Assembly: GCF_000710915.1 (NCBI RefSeq) | Contig: NZ_BAUA01000028.1 | Location: 1 to 36,956, forward strand | Length of the DNA stretch: 36,956 nt | Reading direction: 5' to 3' | DNA from: Nocardia brasiliensis IFM 10847 | Lineage (GTDB): Bacteria > Actinomycetota > Actinomycetes > Mycobacteriales > Mycobacteriaceae | Shown: in pieces, positions 1-9,038 of the stretch | Numbering within the stretch: position 1 is the first letter of the stretch | How the letters are laid out: every line of letters begins with the position of its first letter | Made by a program: the position numbers and the translations under genes | The notes under the pieces: generated by a model | Seen by the model: the letters and a program-made list of their open reading frames with translations, nothing else | What the model was told of the DNA's origin: nothing | Databases searched by the model: none

Positions 1-440
1 GCCGCGTGCAGCGCGTTGCGCCGGTCGGCGCCGTCCCAGCGCAGCCAGGCGAACACCGCCAGCGCGGTGAGCGCGAGCACCGGCCCGTTGCCGATCGCGA
101 ACGGTTCGCCCGCCAGCAGCCGGATACTCGCCCACACCACGTCGATACCGACGGCGGCGCCGAGCACGATCAGCCGCCGCCGACCGGCGAGACCGACCAG
201 CGCGAGGATCAATCCGGCCCACGGCACGGACATGGATTTCGGCGTGCCGACGTAGTCACGCCACAGGCTGCCCAGCGGACCTTCGAAGCCCTGCCACATC
301 GCCACGCCCTGCAGCGCGATGAGCAGCACCGGCACCGCGGCCACGGCCGCCGCGACCCAGACCCGAGGCGACGGCACACGCGATCGCGTAGCCGTACTTC
401 CTGTTCTGGGCCCCGGATCTTCGACAAGCACGTCGACCAT
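1..440 (-). CDS. Integral membrane protein, 3' end missing at the window edge
   Basis: Reading the minus strand from an ATG at 440 gives an open frame of about 146 codons that runs off the left end. The N-terminus is a short polar tail rich in Ser, Thr and Arg. Hydrophobic segments follow: one around residues 28-45 (VWVAAAVAAVPVLLIAL), one around 70-85 (WAGLILALVGLAG), one around 90-105 and one around 115-130. The loop between the first two contains MWQGFEGPLGSLWRDY. Codon third positions are strongly G/C in this frame, unlike the overlapping frames, so it is the real gene here. It lies 67 bp downstream of the ligase gene on the same strand and may be the last gene of that operon. I cannot name the family: a PAP2-type or other polytopic protein is possible, but no catalytic motif lies in the visible part. 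Confidence 0.6.
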   Translation of the reverse strand, partial: MVDVLVEDPGPRTGSTATRSRVPSPRVWVAAAVAAVPVLLIALQGVAMWQGFEGPLGSLWRDYVGTPKSMSVPWAGLILALVGLAGRRRLIVLGAAVGIDVVWASIRLLAGEPFAIGNGPVLALTALAVFAWLRWDGADRRNALHA

Positions 441-507
441 AGTAAACGCGGGATGAACGCCATCCCACTCGTCGTTTGAACACTGGGCAACCGGTACCGA
501 CCGGAAA

Positions 508-1653
508 TTACTGGTCCAGCTCCTTGACCAGCGCGTCCACCACCGCGATCAGGTCGCCCTGCGCGGCCGCGGCGACCTTGCGTTGGCGCTGATAGGACGC
601 ACCGCGCTCGGGGATCTCGGCGACCAGCGCCAGTTCGTCGGCGCAGCCGAGCCGTTTGGCCGTCGGCTCCAACCGGTTCAGTAGCGCGGTCACGTCGTCG
701 GTGACCAATCGCTCATTGCTCTTGTCGTCCACGATGACGATCGCGTCCAGCCCGTACCGGGCGGCCCGCCATTTGTTCTCCTGCACGTGCCACGGCGGCA
801 GCGAGGGCAGGGTCTCGCCCTCCTCGAGCCGGCGATCCAGATCGACGATCAGGCAGTGGATCAGCGCCGCCATCGCGGCCAGTTCGGCGCGCGTCGAGAC
901 GCCGTCGCACACCCGGACCTCGATGGTGCCCCACTTCGGCGCGGGCCTGATGTCCCAGTGCATGCCGCCGAGCTGTTCGAACACGCCGGTTTTGAACTGA
1001 TCGTGCACGAAATGCTCGAACTGGCGCCAATTCTCGAACTGGAACGGCAGCCCCGCGGTGGGTAGCTGCTGGAACATCAGTGTCCGATTGCTGGCGTAGC
1101 CGGTGTCCGAGCCCGCCCACATCGGCGAGGAGGCGGACAGCGCCAGCAGGTGCGGGTAGTGCAGCAGCAACGAGTTCAGGATCGGAAAGACCTTGTCCCG
1201 GTGCGAGACTCCGACGTGCACGTGCACGCCCCAGATCATCATCTGGCGACCCCACCACTGGGTGCGCTCGATCAACTCGTCGTAATGCTCCGAACGGGTC
1301 AGCTGCTGGGCCGACCATTGCGCGAACGGATGCGTTCCGGCACAGAACAAGTCGACGCCCTGCGCGTCGGCCGCGCGCCGCACCGTGTCCATCGTGCCGC
1401 GCAGATCGTCGACCGCCGCACCGACGGTGTCGTGCACCCCGGTGACGAGTTCGACGGTGTTGCGCAACAACTCCTTTGTGATCTGTGGCGTGCCGTCGTG
1501 CGCACGTAGGTCACCCACCGAATCGAACACCGCCGCAGCGGTGTTCGACAGATCCCGGCTCACCTTGTCGACGAGCGCGATCTCCCACTCGATGCCTATC
1601 GTGGGCCGGGGCGAACCATGGAAGGGAACGTGTTCTCTGCCTGCCCCGGCCAT
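508..1653 (-). CDS. Carboxylate-amine ligase, glutamate-cysteine ligase family 2 (YbdK type)
   Basis: The 381-residue product matches the ATP-dependent carboxylate-amine ligase family related to glutamate-cysteine ligase, of which M. tuberculosis Rv0433 (about 376 aa) is a member. Seen: the IGIEWEIALVD segment near residue 20 (the Glu-rich ATP/Mg site of GCS2 proteins), WGVHVHVGVSHRDK near residue 143, and WGTIEVRVCDGV near residue 240. The ATG at 1653 is preceded by AGGAG with a 5-nt spacer. It starts 13 bp after the sodC stop, so the two are probably cotranscribed. The family couples a carboxylate to an amine with ATP. The real substrate in actinomycetes is not established and the glutathione link is doubtful, because these bacteria use mycothiol. 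Family assignment is firm; substrate is inference. Confidence 0.9.
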   Translation of the reverse strand: MAGAGREHVPFHGSPRPTIGIEWEIALVDKVSRDLSNTAAAVFDSVGDLRAHDGTPQITKELLRNTVELVTGVHDTVGAAVDDLRGTMDTVRRAADAQGVDLFCAGTHPFAQWSAQQLTRSEHYDELIERTQWWGRQMMIWGVHVHVGVSHRDKVFPILNSLLLHYPHLLALSASSPMWAGSDTGYASNRTLMFQQLPTAGLPFQFENWRQFEHFVHDQFKTGVFEQLGGMHWDIRPAPKWGTIEVRVCDGVSTRAELAAMAALIHCLIVDLDRRLEEGETLPSLPPWHVQENKWRAARYGLDAIVIVDDKSNERLVTDDVTALLNRLEPTAKRLGCADELALVAEIPERGASYQRQRKVAAAAQGDLIAVVDALVKELDQ

Positions 1654-1666
1654 ATCGGCTCCTGCG

Positions 1667-2353
1667 CTACTGGATTACACCGCAGGCGACGCGGCCACCC
1701 GCGTCACCTGTCGCTAGCGTCGTGTCATCCGGCCCGGCAACGCCGTCGGGTCGGACATAACGGTTCGGGATGTTGCCGAAGTTGTCGGCATCGGCGTGGA
1801 TCATCAACGCCTTGTTCTTCAGATCGTCGAGGGTCACCGCATCGGTGGTGGTGACCAGCTTGGCCGTGCCGTCGGAACGGACCTCGAGCGAGGTCAGGTC
1901 GCCGCTGGCCGGGTGCGTGTTCGCGCTGCCGACCTGCAGATGCCCACCGGCGGAGAGGAAGTCACCGGCCGGACCACCGGTCGGGGCCACCGAGTTGGGC
2001 TCGCACTTGCCGATCTGGTGCACGTGCAGGCCGTGGAAGCCGGGACGCAGACCGTGCGCCTCGACGGTGACCTGCAGGTGGTTGCCGTCCTTGACGAAGT
2101 TCGCCGTACCGACCGAGGCGCCCGCGGCGTCCTTCAGGTCGACCTTCACGCCCGTGTTCGCCTCGGCGGTACCGGTTTCCTTGCCGAACTCGCTCGCGGG
2201 CGGGGCCGCCGCGCCACTCCAGACCGGCGGGGTCGTTCCCTTGACGTCACTCGACTCCTGGCTGTTCGTGCAGCCTGCGAGGCCCAGGACCGCGACCGCG
2301 AGCACCGGGGTCACAGTCCGCCAAGACGGGCGACGAGTTGTGGACGGGGCCAT
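1667..2353 (-). CDS. sodC: Cu/Zn superoxide dismutase, lipoprotein
   Basis: The 228-residue protein begins with a short positive stretch, a hydrophobic core and a lipobox (LAVAVLGLAGC, Cys about residue 28), so it should be exported and lipid-anchored. An Asn/Ser/Thr/Pro-rich linker is followed by the SOD fold. Metal-binding motifs are visible: GFHGLHVHQIGKC (two copper His), GGHLQVG, the zinc-loop His in HPASGDLTSL, and HADADNFGNIPNRY near the C-terminus. It dismutates superoxide outside the membrane, protecting the envelope from extracellular or host-derived oxidants. The counterpart in M. tuberculosis (Rv0432, SodC) has the same neighbours. The ATG at 2353 has a GGAG-type site upstream. 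It is 130 bp downstream of the VirR-like gene and 13 bp upstream of the ligase gene. Confidence 0.95.
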   Translation of the reverse strand: MAPSTTRRPSWRTVTPVLAVAVLGLAGCTNSQESSDVKGTTPPVWSGAAAPPASEFGKETGTAEANTGVKVDLKDAAGASVGTANFVKDGNHLQVTVEAHGLRPGFHGLHVHQIGKCEPNSVAPTGGPAGDFLSAGGHLQVGSANTHPASGDLTSLEVRSDGTAKLVTTTDAVTLDDLKNKALMIHADADNFGNIPNRYVRPDGVAGPDDTTLATGDAGGRVACGVIQ

Positions 2354-2483
2354 CGGGGAACTCCTTTACGAGTACCGAAAGTTTACGAGTAAAGCTGGGT
2401 GGACACGTTCGTTACCGGACAAGATGATGCCACGCCGGTCGTGTCGTCCAGCGACAGGCCCGGATAGCGGCAGGTCGCAGGTA

Positions 2484-3068
2484 TCAGTTACCCGTAACGA
2501 TGACGGTGACACCTGGGGACGACTCGCCCAAACCGCTCGACTTCGGTTCCGCGGTGACGCCGAGTTCGTCGGCGATGGCCAGCGCGGCGTCCTTGTCGCC
2601 CGGTGAATTGCCGTAGTACACGGTCGTTTTCGGGACATTCGCGCCGGGATAGTTGCCCGTCTCGACCACCGACCAGCCCTCGGCGGTGAGCTGACCCGCG
2701 GTCTTGGCGGCCAGACCGGCGATCATGCTGTTGTTCAGCACCCGCACCGGTACCGCCTTGGCCGCCGCGGAACCGGTCGTGGTCGGCACCGTGGTCGTCG
2801 GCGGGGTGGTGACGGCGCTCGTCGCCGGGGTGCTGCTCGCGGCCGCGGACGACGGGGCGGGCGTGGTCTTGTCGACCGTGGTGCTCGCCGGCATCTGCGG
2901 GGCCGCGGTCGCGGTAGTGGATTCCGACGGACCGCTGCTCGAGCTGTCGGCATCCGATTTCGACAGCGACATCGCGCCGAGTCCACCGAACACGATGGCC
3001 AGTGCGATCAACACCATCGCCAACGCTCGCAATGGCGGCCCACCGGAGGTGGGATTCGGGTAGCTCAC
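2484..3068 (-). CDS. virR: VirR-like membrane-anchored LytR_C domain protein
   Basis: The 194-residue product has a short cytoplasmic N-terminus, one transmembrane helix at about residues 14-34 (LRALAMVLIALAIVFGGLGAM), a long Ser/Thr/Ala/Pro linker (about 35-105) and a C-terminal LytR_C domain (VPVRVLNNSMIAGLAAKTAGQL ... VYYGNSPGDKDAALAIADELGV). The same architecture is known for M. tuberculosis Rv0431 (VirR), which affects envelope integrity and extracellular vesicle release; the flanking genes (DUF3263 upstream, sodC downstream) match too. The start is GTG at 3068, 19 bp after the DUF3263 stop. The name rests on architecture and synteny; no activity can be read from the sequence. Confidence 0.82.
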   Translation of the reverse strand: MSYPNPTSGGPPLRALAMVLIALAIVFGGLGAMSLSKSDADSSSSGPSESTTATAAPQMPASTTVDKTTPAPSSAAASSTPATSAVTTPPTTTVPTTTGSAAAKAVPVRVLNNSMIAGLAAKTAGQLTAEGWSVVETGNYPGANVPKTTVYYGNSPGDKDAALAIADELGVTAEPKSSGLGESSPGVTVIVTGN

Positions 3069-3087
3069 CTACTCGAGCCTAGTCCGG

Positions 3088-3432
3088 TCATACCTGGAAA
3101 CCGAGCCGTCGCGCGGCCCTGGCTTTCTGCCTGCTCGCCCGCAGCCTGCGCAGCCGCTTGACCAGCATCGGATCCACGGCGAGCGCCTCGGGCCGGTCGA
3201 CCACCGCGTTGAGCACCTGGTAGTACCTGGTCGGCGACATGCCGAACAGCTCTTTGATCGCTTCTTCCTTGGCCCCCGCGTACTTCCACCACTGGCGCTC
3301 GAAAGCCAGGATGTCGTGTTCGCGACGGCTCAAACCGTCGCTGTCGCCGGTCGATTCCGCTGCCGTGACATCGTCGCTCGCGGAAGGGTCGCCCTGGATC
3401 GCGGAAAGATTCCGTGCCGCTGCGCCGTCCAT
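3088..3432 (-). CDS. DUF3263 domain protein
   Basis: Small basic protein of 114 residues, orthologous by synteny to M. tuberculosis Rv0430. The core [39 protein letters not shown] is the DUF3263 signature and resembles a helix-turn-helix, with a conserved Trp pair and the MSPTRYYQ motif. The C-terminus is Arg/Lys-rich ([19 protein letters not shown]), which suggests nucleic-acid binding. I chose the ATG at 3432 over an ATG 63 nt upstream because GAGGGAG lies just ahead of it and the longer N-terminus has no family support. It is the first gene of the leftward unit with the virR-like gene and diverges from def. Function is unknown; DNA binding is inferred. Confidence 0.85.
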   Translation of the reverse strand: MDGAAARNLSAIQGDPSASDDVTAAESTGDSDGLSRREHDILAFERQWWKYAGAKEEAIKELFGMSPTRYYQVLNAVVDRPEALAVDPMLVKRLRRLRASRQKARAARRLGFQV

Positions 3433-3620
3433 CTTGCTCCCTCGCCGAGTTACCACCAGACGAAAAATGGTGCTTGTACGTCGCGGATCATTCAACCACG
3501 AGACACCAGGATCACCGGGTCTACGGCGCGGCGTGTTCGCTACCTGCGAGTAGGCGCGTCGCGGCGCCGATCACCGCCCCCGACCATCGCCGACCAGCGG
3601 GCGCGGCAATAATTGGTCCC

Positions 3621-4211
3621 ATGGCTATCCTCCCGATCGTGATCGTCGGCGACCCGGTTCTGCACAACCCGACCGAGAAGGTCACCCAGTCACCGGAGGA
3701 ACTGGCCGAGCTGATCGCGGACATGTACGAGACCCTCGACGCCGCGCACGGCGTCGGGCTCGCGGCCAACCAGGTGGGCGTGCCGCTGCGCCTGTTCGTC
3801 TACGACTGCCCCGACGTTCGCGCCGACGGCACCGCCACCCGCCGCCGCGGCGCGGTGATCAACCCCGTGCTGGAGACCTCGGCCATCCCCGAGACCATGC
3901 CCGACCCGGACGACGACGAGGAGGGCTGCCTGTCGGTCCCCGGCGAGCAGTATCCGACCGGCCGCGCCACCTGGGCCAAGGTCACCGGCACCGACGAGCA
4001 CGGCAACCCGGTCGAGATCGAGGGCGAGAACTTCTTCGCGCGCATGCTGCAGCACGAGGTGGGCCACCTCGACGGCTTCCTGTACGTCGACGTGCTGATC
4101 GGGCGCAACGCGCGCGCGGCGAAGAAGGCGATCAAGCGCAACGGCTGGGGCACACCGGGACTCAGCTGGATCCCCGGCACGGTGCCGGATCCGTTCGGCC
4201 ATGACGACTGA
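3621..4211 (+). CDS. def: Peptide deformylase
   Basis: The 196-residue enzyme removes the formyl group from the initiator methionine of nascent proteins. All three active-site motifs are present: GVGLAANQ (residues 44-51), EGCLS (101-105, Cys a metal ligand) and HEVGH (145-149, two metal His and the catalytic Glu). The acidic insertion PDPDDDEE before EGCLS and the extended C-terminus are typical of the mycobacterial/nocardial form. The ATG at 3621 is used because the upstream in-frame codons show no homology. There is no strong Shine-Dalgarno sequence. The end overlaps the GNAT gene start by 11 bp, so the two are coupled, as in the M. tuberculosis Rv0429c-Rv0428c pair. Confidence 0.96.
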   Translation: MAILPIVIVGDPVLHNPTEKVTQSPEELAELIADMYETLDAAHGVGLAANQVGVPLRLFVYDCPDVRADGTATRRRGAVINPVLETSAIPETMPDPDDDEEGCLSVPGEQYPTGRATWAKVTGTDEHGNPVEIEGENFFARMLQHEVGHLDGFLYVDVLIGRNARAAKKAIKRNGWGTPGLSWIPGTVPDPFGHDD

Positions 4212-5205
4212 CGGCGGCGGACTCCCCGATATCCCGCTCGGTCGTCGCGTCGTCCTGCGCTACCGGCTGCCCGCCGGTTATCCCCAGCCGCTCACCGATG
4301 TGATCGGCGAGCTGGTCTCGCTGGATCCGCCGACCGTGCGCGGCGTCGACGGACAGCTCGTCGCGGTGACGCCGGACCGGGTGGTCGCGCTGAAGGCGTT
4401 GGGTCCGAGGCCGATTCGCACCAAGGAGATCCGGGCACTGGAGGCCGCGGCCGCCGATGGCTGGCCCGGGATCGAACACGCGTGGATCGACGGCTGGCTG
4501 GCGCGGGCGGGCAACGGGTTCACCAGTCGTGCCAATTCCGCTGTGCCGCTCGGCAGTTCCGGCGAACCCGCGGGACTGACCGCGGACACGCTGCACCGGA
4601 TCGCCGCGTGGTACGCCGAACGCAACCTGCCGCTGCTGCTGGCGCTGCCGGATCGGCTCGCGCCCATTCCGCCGGGCTGGAACAGCTGGCGCGAAACCGT
4701 CATGATGGCCATCGATATCGAGAATTTCGTGCTGCCCCAGGGCCCTTCGATGGTGCGGGTCGCGCCGACCCCGGACGCGGCCTGGCAGGAACTGAACCAC
4801 CGCGACGGGGAAGCGCCTACACCGCAACGACTTTCGGCTCCCCTGCCGGACCTCGGCGTGTTGACCGCAGTGCGCGACGGCGAACTCGGGTTCGCTTCGC
4901 TCGGCGTGCCGACGCCCATCGCGATCGGACGCGGCGCACTCACCACCGCGCCGGACGGCCGCGGCTGGATCGGACTCACCTGTGTGGCGGTGGCCGCCGA
5001 GCATCGCCGCAAGGGTCTCGGCTCCCTGGTGTGCGCCGAGCTGATCCGCTGGGGGCACAGCCGCGGCGCGACGCACGCGTACCTTCAGGTCGAGGCGGGC
5101 AACAGCGCCGCGATCGCGCTGTACCGCGAGCTCGGCTTCCTCGAACACCATACGTACCGCTACGCCGCGCCGACCGCTCTCGCCGGTTCGGCGGCGCTGC
5201 GGTAG
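4201..5205 (+). CDS. GNAT-family N-acetyltransferase (Rv0428c-like)
   Basis: This 334-residue protein has an N-terminal region (about 1-80, [32 protein letters not shown]) resembling a small beta-barrel, then a middle region and a C-terminal GNAT fold. The acetyl-CoA pyrophosphate loop is seen near residue 265 as [15 protein letters not shown] (the R/Q-x-x-G-x-G/A motif), followed by the typical end [13 protein letters not shown]. It should transfer an acetyl group from acetyl-CoA to an amine; the acceptor is unknown. Its ATG lies inside the last codons of def, and xthA begins 62 bp downstream, so the three genes form one unit. The same order exists in mycobacteria. The link to N-terminal protein processing is inferred from context only. 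Confidence 0.85.
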   Translation: MTTDGGGLPDIPLGRRVVLRYRLPAGYPQPLTDVIGELVSLDPPTVRGVDGQLVAVTPDRVVALKALGPRPIRTKEIRALEAAAADGWPGIEHAWIDGWLARAGNGFTSRANSAVPLGSSGEPAGLTADTLHRIAAWYAERNLPLLLALPDRLAPIPPGWNSWRETVMMAIDIENFVLPQGPSMVRVAPTPDAAWQELNHRDGEAPTPQRLSAPLPDLGVLTAVRDGELGFASLGVPTPIAIGRGALTTAPDGRGWIGLTCVAVAAEHRRKGLGSLVCAELIRWGHSRGATHAYLQVEAGNSAAIALYRELGFLEHHTYRYAAPTALAGSAALR

Positions 5206-5267
5206 AACGGAAGCAGACCCCCAGCACACCGAGCCCCGCACCCGGGCTCGCCAGCGGAAAGGCATTC

Positions 5268-6083
5268 GTGCGCCTCGCCACGTGGAACGTCAACTCGATC
5301 CGCTCCCGGCTCGACCGGGTAGCGGAGTTTCTGGACCGCCAGGACATCGACGTCCTGGCCATTCAGGAGACGAAGTGCCGCGACGACCAGTTTCCGTTCG
5401 AGCGGTTCGACGAACTCGGCTACGAGGTCGCCCATTTGGGCATCAACCAGTGGAACGGTGTGGCCATCGTGTCGCGGGTCGGGCTCGCCGATGTCGAGCC
5501 CGCGTTCCCGGATCAGCCCGGGTTCGACAAGGAGGCCGGTGAGTCGCTGATCAGCGCACCGGTCATCGAGTCGAGGGCGCTCGGCGCGACCTGCGGCGGC
5601 GTGCGGGTGTGGAGCCTGTACGTGCCCAACGGGCGCTCGCTGCAGGACCCGCACTACACCTACAAGCTGGAATGGCTTGCGGCGCTGCGGGCCAACGGCG
5701 AGCGCTGGCTCGCGCAGGACTCGCAGGCCAAGATCGCGCTGGTCGGTGACTGGAACATCGCCCCCACCGACGACGACGTCTGGTCCCCCGAGTTCTTCGC
5801 GCACAAGACGCACACCTCACAGCCCGAGCGCGACGCCTTCCAATCCTTCCTCGACACCGGCTTCGCCGACGTCATGCGCCCCTTCGCCCCCGGCCCCGGC
5901 GTCTACACCTACTGGGACTACACCCAACTCCGCTTCCCCCGCAAAGAGGGCATGCGCATCGATTTCATCCTCGCCTCCCCCGCCCTCGCCTCCACCGCAA
6001 CCGACGCGATGGTCGACCGCGAAGAACGAAAAGGCAAGGGCGCCAGCGACCACGCCCCGGTAATAGCCGAATTCACCGCCTGA
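5268..6083 (+). CDS. xthA: Exodeoxyribonuclease III / AP endonuclease
   Basis: The 271-residue protein carries the exonuclease-endonuclease-phosphatase motifs in order: TWNVNSIRSR (Asn), IQETK (catalytic Glu), LYVPNGR (Tyr), GDWNIAP (Asp and Asn), DFILASP and SDHAPV (catalytic Asp-His). It cleaves abasic sites and removes 3' blocking groups in base-excision repair. I chose the GTG at 5268 because GGAAAGG lies six bases upstream and translation from there starts directly with RLATWNVNS, the usual N-terminus of the family. The same frame is open far upstream but only as a shadow of the GNAT gene. It ends 17 bp from the convergent MpaB gene. Confidence 0.95.
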   Translation: MRLATWNVNSIRSRLDRVAEFLDRQDIDVLAIQETKCRDDQFPFERFDELGYEVAHLGINQWNGVAIVSRVGLADVEPAFPDQPGFDKEAGESLISAPVIESRALGATCGGVRVWSLYVPNGRSLQDPHYTYKLEWLAALRANGERWLAQDSQAKIALVGDWNIAPTDDDVWSPEFFAHKTHTSQPERDAFQSFLDTGFADVMRPFAPGPGVYTYWDYTQLRFPRKEGMRIDFILASPALASTATDAMVDREERKGKGASDHAPVIAEFTA

Positions 6084-6100
6084 CTCGGGCGGGCCGCCCC

Positions 6101-7057
6101 TCAGCCGGCGGAGGCGCGGTTGGTGTGGCCGTAGCGGGTGCGGGCTTCGGCGGGGGTGACGGTGGTGGGGGTGGTGGGGGTGCCTGCGGCGAGGTGTTCG
6201 GCGTAGAGGCGAGCGGTCATGGGGCCCAAGAAGTTTCCGAGGACGGACTGTTTGGCCTTCTCGTTGCTCAGGGCTTTGATGGCTGCGCGCATGGGGAGGC
6301 GGTAGCCGCGGTCGACGACGGCGGGGTGGTCGAAACCGCCGGTGGTGCGCATCCATTTCGGGAGGGTGGCGATGGCGGCCGGGGCGACGAGACGGCTGCC
6401 GGCCCAGAGCTTGAAGCCGCGATCCCACGGGGTGTGCAGCAGGTAGTGCATCCCCTCGTGGGCACGCTCGGAGGTGCAGAGTTCGGGCCGCATCGCCGCG
6501 AAGTATTCGCGCACCTGCGCCCGCGAGCGCGGCACGTCGGCGAGCTTGCAGGTCTGCAATTCGGCCGCGATCACGCATTCGGCCCAATAGCGTTGCTCCT
6601 CGGCGGGACTGAGCGGACCAGGACCGTACACCTCGTAGCACTTGAGCACCGAATGCCAGCCGGTGACGTGGATCCACAGCTGCGAGTCGGGATTGTTCGC
6701 GCTGTACCGCTTTCCGGTGATCGGCTCGATGCCGGTGGCCTGCGCGTGCACCTTCATCAGGTGTTCGGAGGCCTCGATCGCCATCCGGCTGTCGGCGACG
6801 GCCGCGATGAGGAAGTATGCGAAGGTGTGGTCGAGTCGGCCACGCGGGTCGGTGTAGATGCCCTTGACGTCGGCGACCGCGGCGGTGAGCGCGGGATCGA
6901 AATGTTCGAGCACGACCGAGCGCTGGAATCCGATCACGGCGGTGGCGTTGGTCCACACCTTCCAGGTCGGCGAGTCCGGCCCGAAGAAGCCGTAGTCGAC
7001 CTCACGAATGGTCCGCGCCGGTGCGTCGAATTGCGGGCGGATGGCGTGCGTGGTCAT
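6101..7057 (-). CDS. Oxygenase MpaB family protein (DUF2236)
   Basis: The 318-residue product matches the MpaB/latex-clearing-protein-type DUF2236 family. Visible family features are the N-terminal DYGFFGPDSPTWKVW, the DPRGRLDHTFAYFLIA segment, HAQATG (about residue 110), QLWIHVTGWHSVLKCYE, and the His-rich CTSERAHEGMHYLLHTPWD. In characterised relatives such His residues hold a b-type heme used in oxygen-dependent C=C cleavage, but many bacterial members are uncharacterised. The ATG at 7057 has AAGGAG seven bases upstream; an in-frame ATG 18 nt earlier lacks this. It lies 58 bp downstream of the acyl-CoA dehydrogenase gene on the same strand, so cotranscription and a role in lipid oxidation are possible (inference). 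Confidence 0.82.
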   Translation of the reverse strand: MTTHAIRPQFDAPARTIREVDYGFFGPDSPTWKVWTNATAVIGFQRSVVLEHFDPALTAAVADVKGIYTDPRGRLDHTFAYFLIAAVADSRMAIEASEHLMKVHAQATGIEPITGKRYSANNPDSQLWIHVTGWHSVLKCYEVYGPGPLSPAEEQRYWAECVIAAELQTCKLADVPRSRAQVREYFAAMRPELCTSERAHEGMHYLLHTPWDRGFKLWAGSRLVAPAAIATLPKWMRTTGGFDHPAVVDRGYRLPMRAAIKALSNEKAKQSVLGNFLGPMTARLYAEHLAAGTPTTPTTVTPAEARTRYGHTNRASAG

Positions 7058-7115
7058 CGTCTTGCTCCTTTGCACGACGGCTCGGTCGTAACCGTTACCG
7101 CAGGTACGGCATGGT

Positions 7116-9038
7116 TTATGGGTTCATCTCATAGGCCCCGGACAGCGCCCTGGCCTGCGCGAACACCCGCTCGAAGCGGGCCCGGTCGGCGACCGGCCGC
7201 CGGATCAGATCCAGCGCGCGCGTCTGTTGCGCCTTGGTAGCCGCGGGCTTGGTGTGCAGCGTCAGCGCGTGCTCGGCGAACTCGCGCACGAAGTTGTCGA
7301 AGATCTGGTCGAGCACGTCGGCATCGGTGCCCTCGATCTCGGCCTGCTCGAGAATCAGCTGCGCGTAGGGCAGCGCGGTGAACAGCTCGCCGATCGCGAA
7401 CAGGAAGTCCACGTCGCGCTGCTGCGCCGCCGTCGGCTCCGCGGCCGCGAGCAGGGCCTGGAAGGCACGCGCCTGCTCCAGGAACACCGCGACATTCGGG
7501 ATGTGGGTGAACTTCTCGAACACCGGCCGCCAGTCCTCGAACCGGATCCGGCCCAGGCCACTGCTCGGCCCCTGCCGGAACAGGAACTCGTCGTCGGCCA
7601 CGTCCCGCCGCGTCGGCACGGGAGCGTAAGCGGCACCGGCGAATTCGGCGCGCAGCTGCGGCACCGCGGCGCCCGCGCGCGGGGCCAGCTTGCGGCTCGA
7701 CCAGCTGAGCGCACCGGCGACCGCACGCACCGCACCCTGCGGCGCCGCACCGGCGCCGGGCAGCAGGCGCAGCGCGGCCAGTCCGGCGTCGGCCGGATGG
7801 AACATGTAGTTGGCCATGAACTTCAGCGACAGCGCCATGTTCACGTGCACGGTGCCCTCCAGCCGGGGCAGACCGAAGAGGCCGAGCATCGCCATCGGGA
7901 AATACATGTCCTTCTCGAAGCCGCGCGCCGCGATCACGTCCGCGAGGTCTTCGATGATCCGCTGCCCCTGCCGGGTCACGGTCATCTTCTCGATCGCGTT
8001 GAACAGCAGGTAGCGCCGGTCCTGCGGGGACGCCGAGCGCATATAGTCGATGGCCCGCTCGCTGTAGAGCTTCATCGCGATCAGGCGCGCGTACGAGTCG
8101 GTCATCAGCGCCTGCACCTGCGGGAACTCGGTCACCCTGTGCCCGAACAGGATTCGGTTCTCGGCGTGCGTAATGGCTTCGTAATAGGCGTGTTCGCACG
8201 CGCCGACGGCGCCGAAACCGAGGTTGAACTTGCCGACGTTCACCGTGTTCATCGCCGCGTGGAAGGCCGCCTCGCCACGATGCAGGATGTCTTCCTCGGC
8301 CACCGGGTAGTTCTCGAGATCGAAAGCGGCCACGTACATCTGGCCGTCCACCACGTTGCCGCGCAGGTGATAGTTCTCGTGCGAGCTGTCGGCGAGGAAG
8401 AACAGATACCCCTCGTAATCGGCGTCGGTCGGCTTGCTCTCCAGGGCTTTCGAACTGTCGATGATCGGCTTGTCCGAGCGCCGCCCGAACACCGAGACGA
8501 GCGCGGCCTGATTGCCGTTGCCGATGTAGTGCTTGCCGCCGCTGGCCAGGAAGCCGCCGCCCTCCTGCGGCGTCACGACCATGTCGGTGGAGTAGACGTC
8601 GGCGCCGTGCTCCTTCTCGGAGAGACCGAACGCGAAGATCTCGCCGGAATCCAGCAGGGCCGCGGCCCGCCGCTTGGCCGCCGCGTTGCCGCTCTGCCAG
8701 ATCGGGCCGAGGCCGAGGATGCTGACCTGCCAGACGTACCAGTACTGCATGGAGTAGAAGCCGAGGATCTTGCTCATCATCGCGATGCGCCCGGTGTCCC
8801 AGCGCTTGTCCGGGTCACCGTCGGCCTCGGCCGCCGGTGTGAGGAAGGTCGCGAAGACCCCCTCGCGCTTCACGAAATCGAGGAACTCGGCGTACCAGAC
8901 CCGGTCCCGGTCCTCCTGCTTGAGCACCGCCTTGCCCCGGCCTTCGAACCAGTCGACGGTCGCGCGCAACAGTCGCCTCGTGGTCGCGTCGAACTCAGCG
9001 AACTCGCAGGTCTTCGGGTTGAACAGGGTCGCGGTCAT
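7116..9038 (-). CDS. Acyl-CoA dehydrogenase family protein, long form
   Basis: The 640-residue flavoprotein is longer than ordinary acyl-CoA dehydrogenases (about 380-400 aa). The central fold is clear: FGLSEKEHGADVYSTDMVVTP (FAD/substrate loop, about residue 155), GGKHYIGNGNQAALVSVFGR, LGFGAVGACEHAYYEAITHAENRILFGH and DYMRSASPQDRRYLLFNAIEKM. Beyond about residue 450 comes an Ala-rich linker and an extra helical C-terminal domain (residues about 500-640), as in long acyl-CoA oxidase-like members. It likely oxidises an acyl-CoA or related thioester with FAD. The ATG at 9038 follows GAGGAG with a 6-nt spacer. It diverges from a TetR gene across 151 bp, so that regulator is the best candidate for controlling it. 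Confidence 0.85.
   Translation of the reverse strand: MTATLFNPKTCEFAEFDATTRRLLRATVDWFEGRGKAVLKQEDRDRVWYAEFLDFVKREGVFATFLTPAAEADGDPDKRWDTGRIAMMSKILGFYSMQYWYVWQVSILGLGPIWQSGNAAAKRRAAALLDSGEIFAFGLSEKEHGADVYSTDMVVTPQEGGGFLASGGKHYIGNGNQAALVSVFGRRSDKPIIDSSKALESKPTDADYEGYLFFLADSSHENYHLRGNVVDGQMYVAAFDLENYPVAEEDILHRGEAAFHAAMNTVNVGKFNLGFGAVGACEHAYYEAITHAENRILFGHRVTEFPQVQALMTDSYARLIAMKLYSERAIDYMRSASPQDRRYLLFNAIEKMTVTRQGQRIIEDLADVIAARGFEKDMYFPMAMLGLFGLPRLEGTVHVNMALSLKFMANYMFHPADAGLAALRLLPGAGAAPQGAVRAVAGALSWSSRKLAPRAGAAVPQLRAEFAGAAYAPVPTRRDVADDEFLFRQGPSSGLGRIRFEDWRPVFEKFTHIPNVAVFLEQARAFQALLAAAEPTAAQQRDVDFLFAIGELFTALPYAQLILEQAEIEGTDADVLDQIFDNFVREFAEHALTLHTKPAATKAQQTRALDLIRRPVADRARFERVFAQARALSGAYEMNP

Noticed and set aside
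6..479. Plus-strand open frame at the left edge
   Set aside because: The minus strand of the same stretch encodes a hydrophobic membrane protein with strong G/C third positions; the plus frame is Arg/His/Pro-rich shadow.
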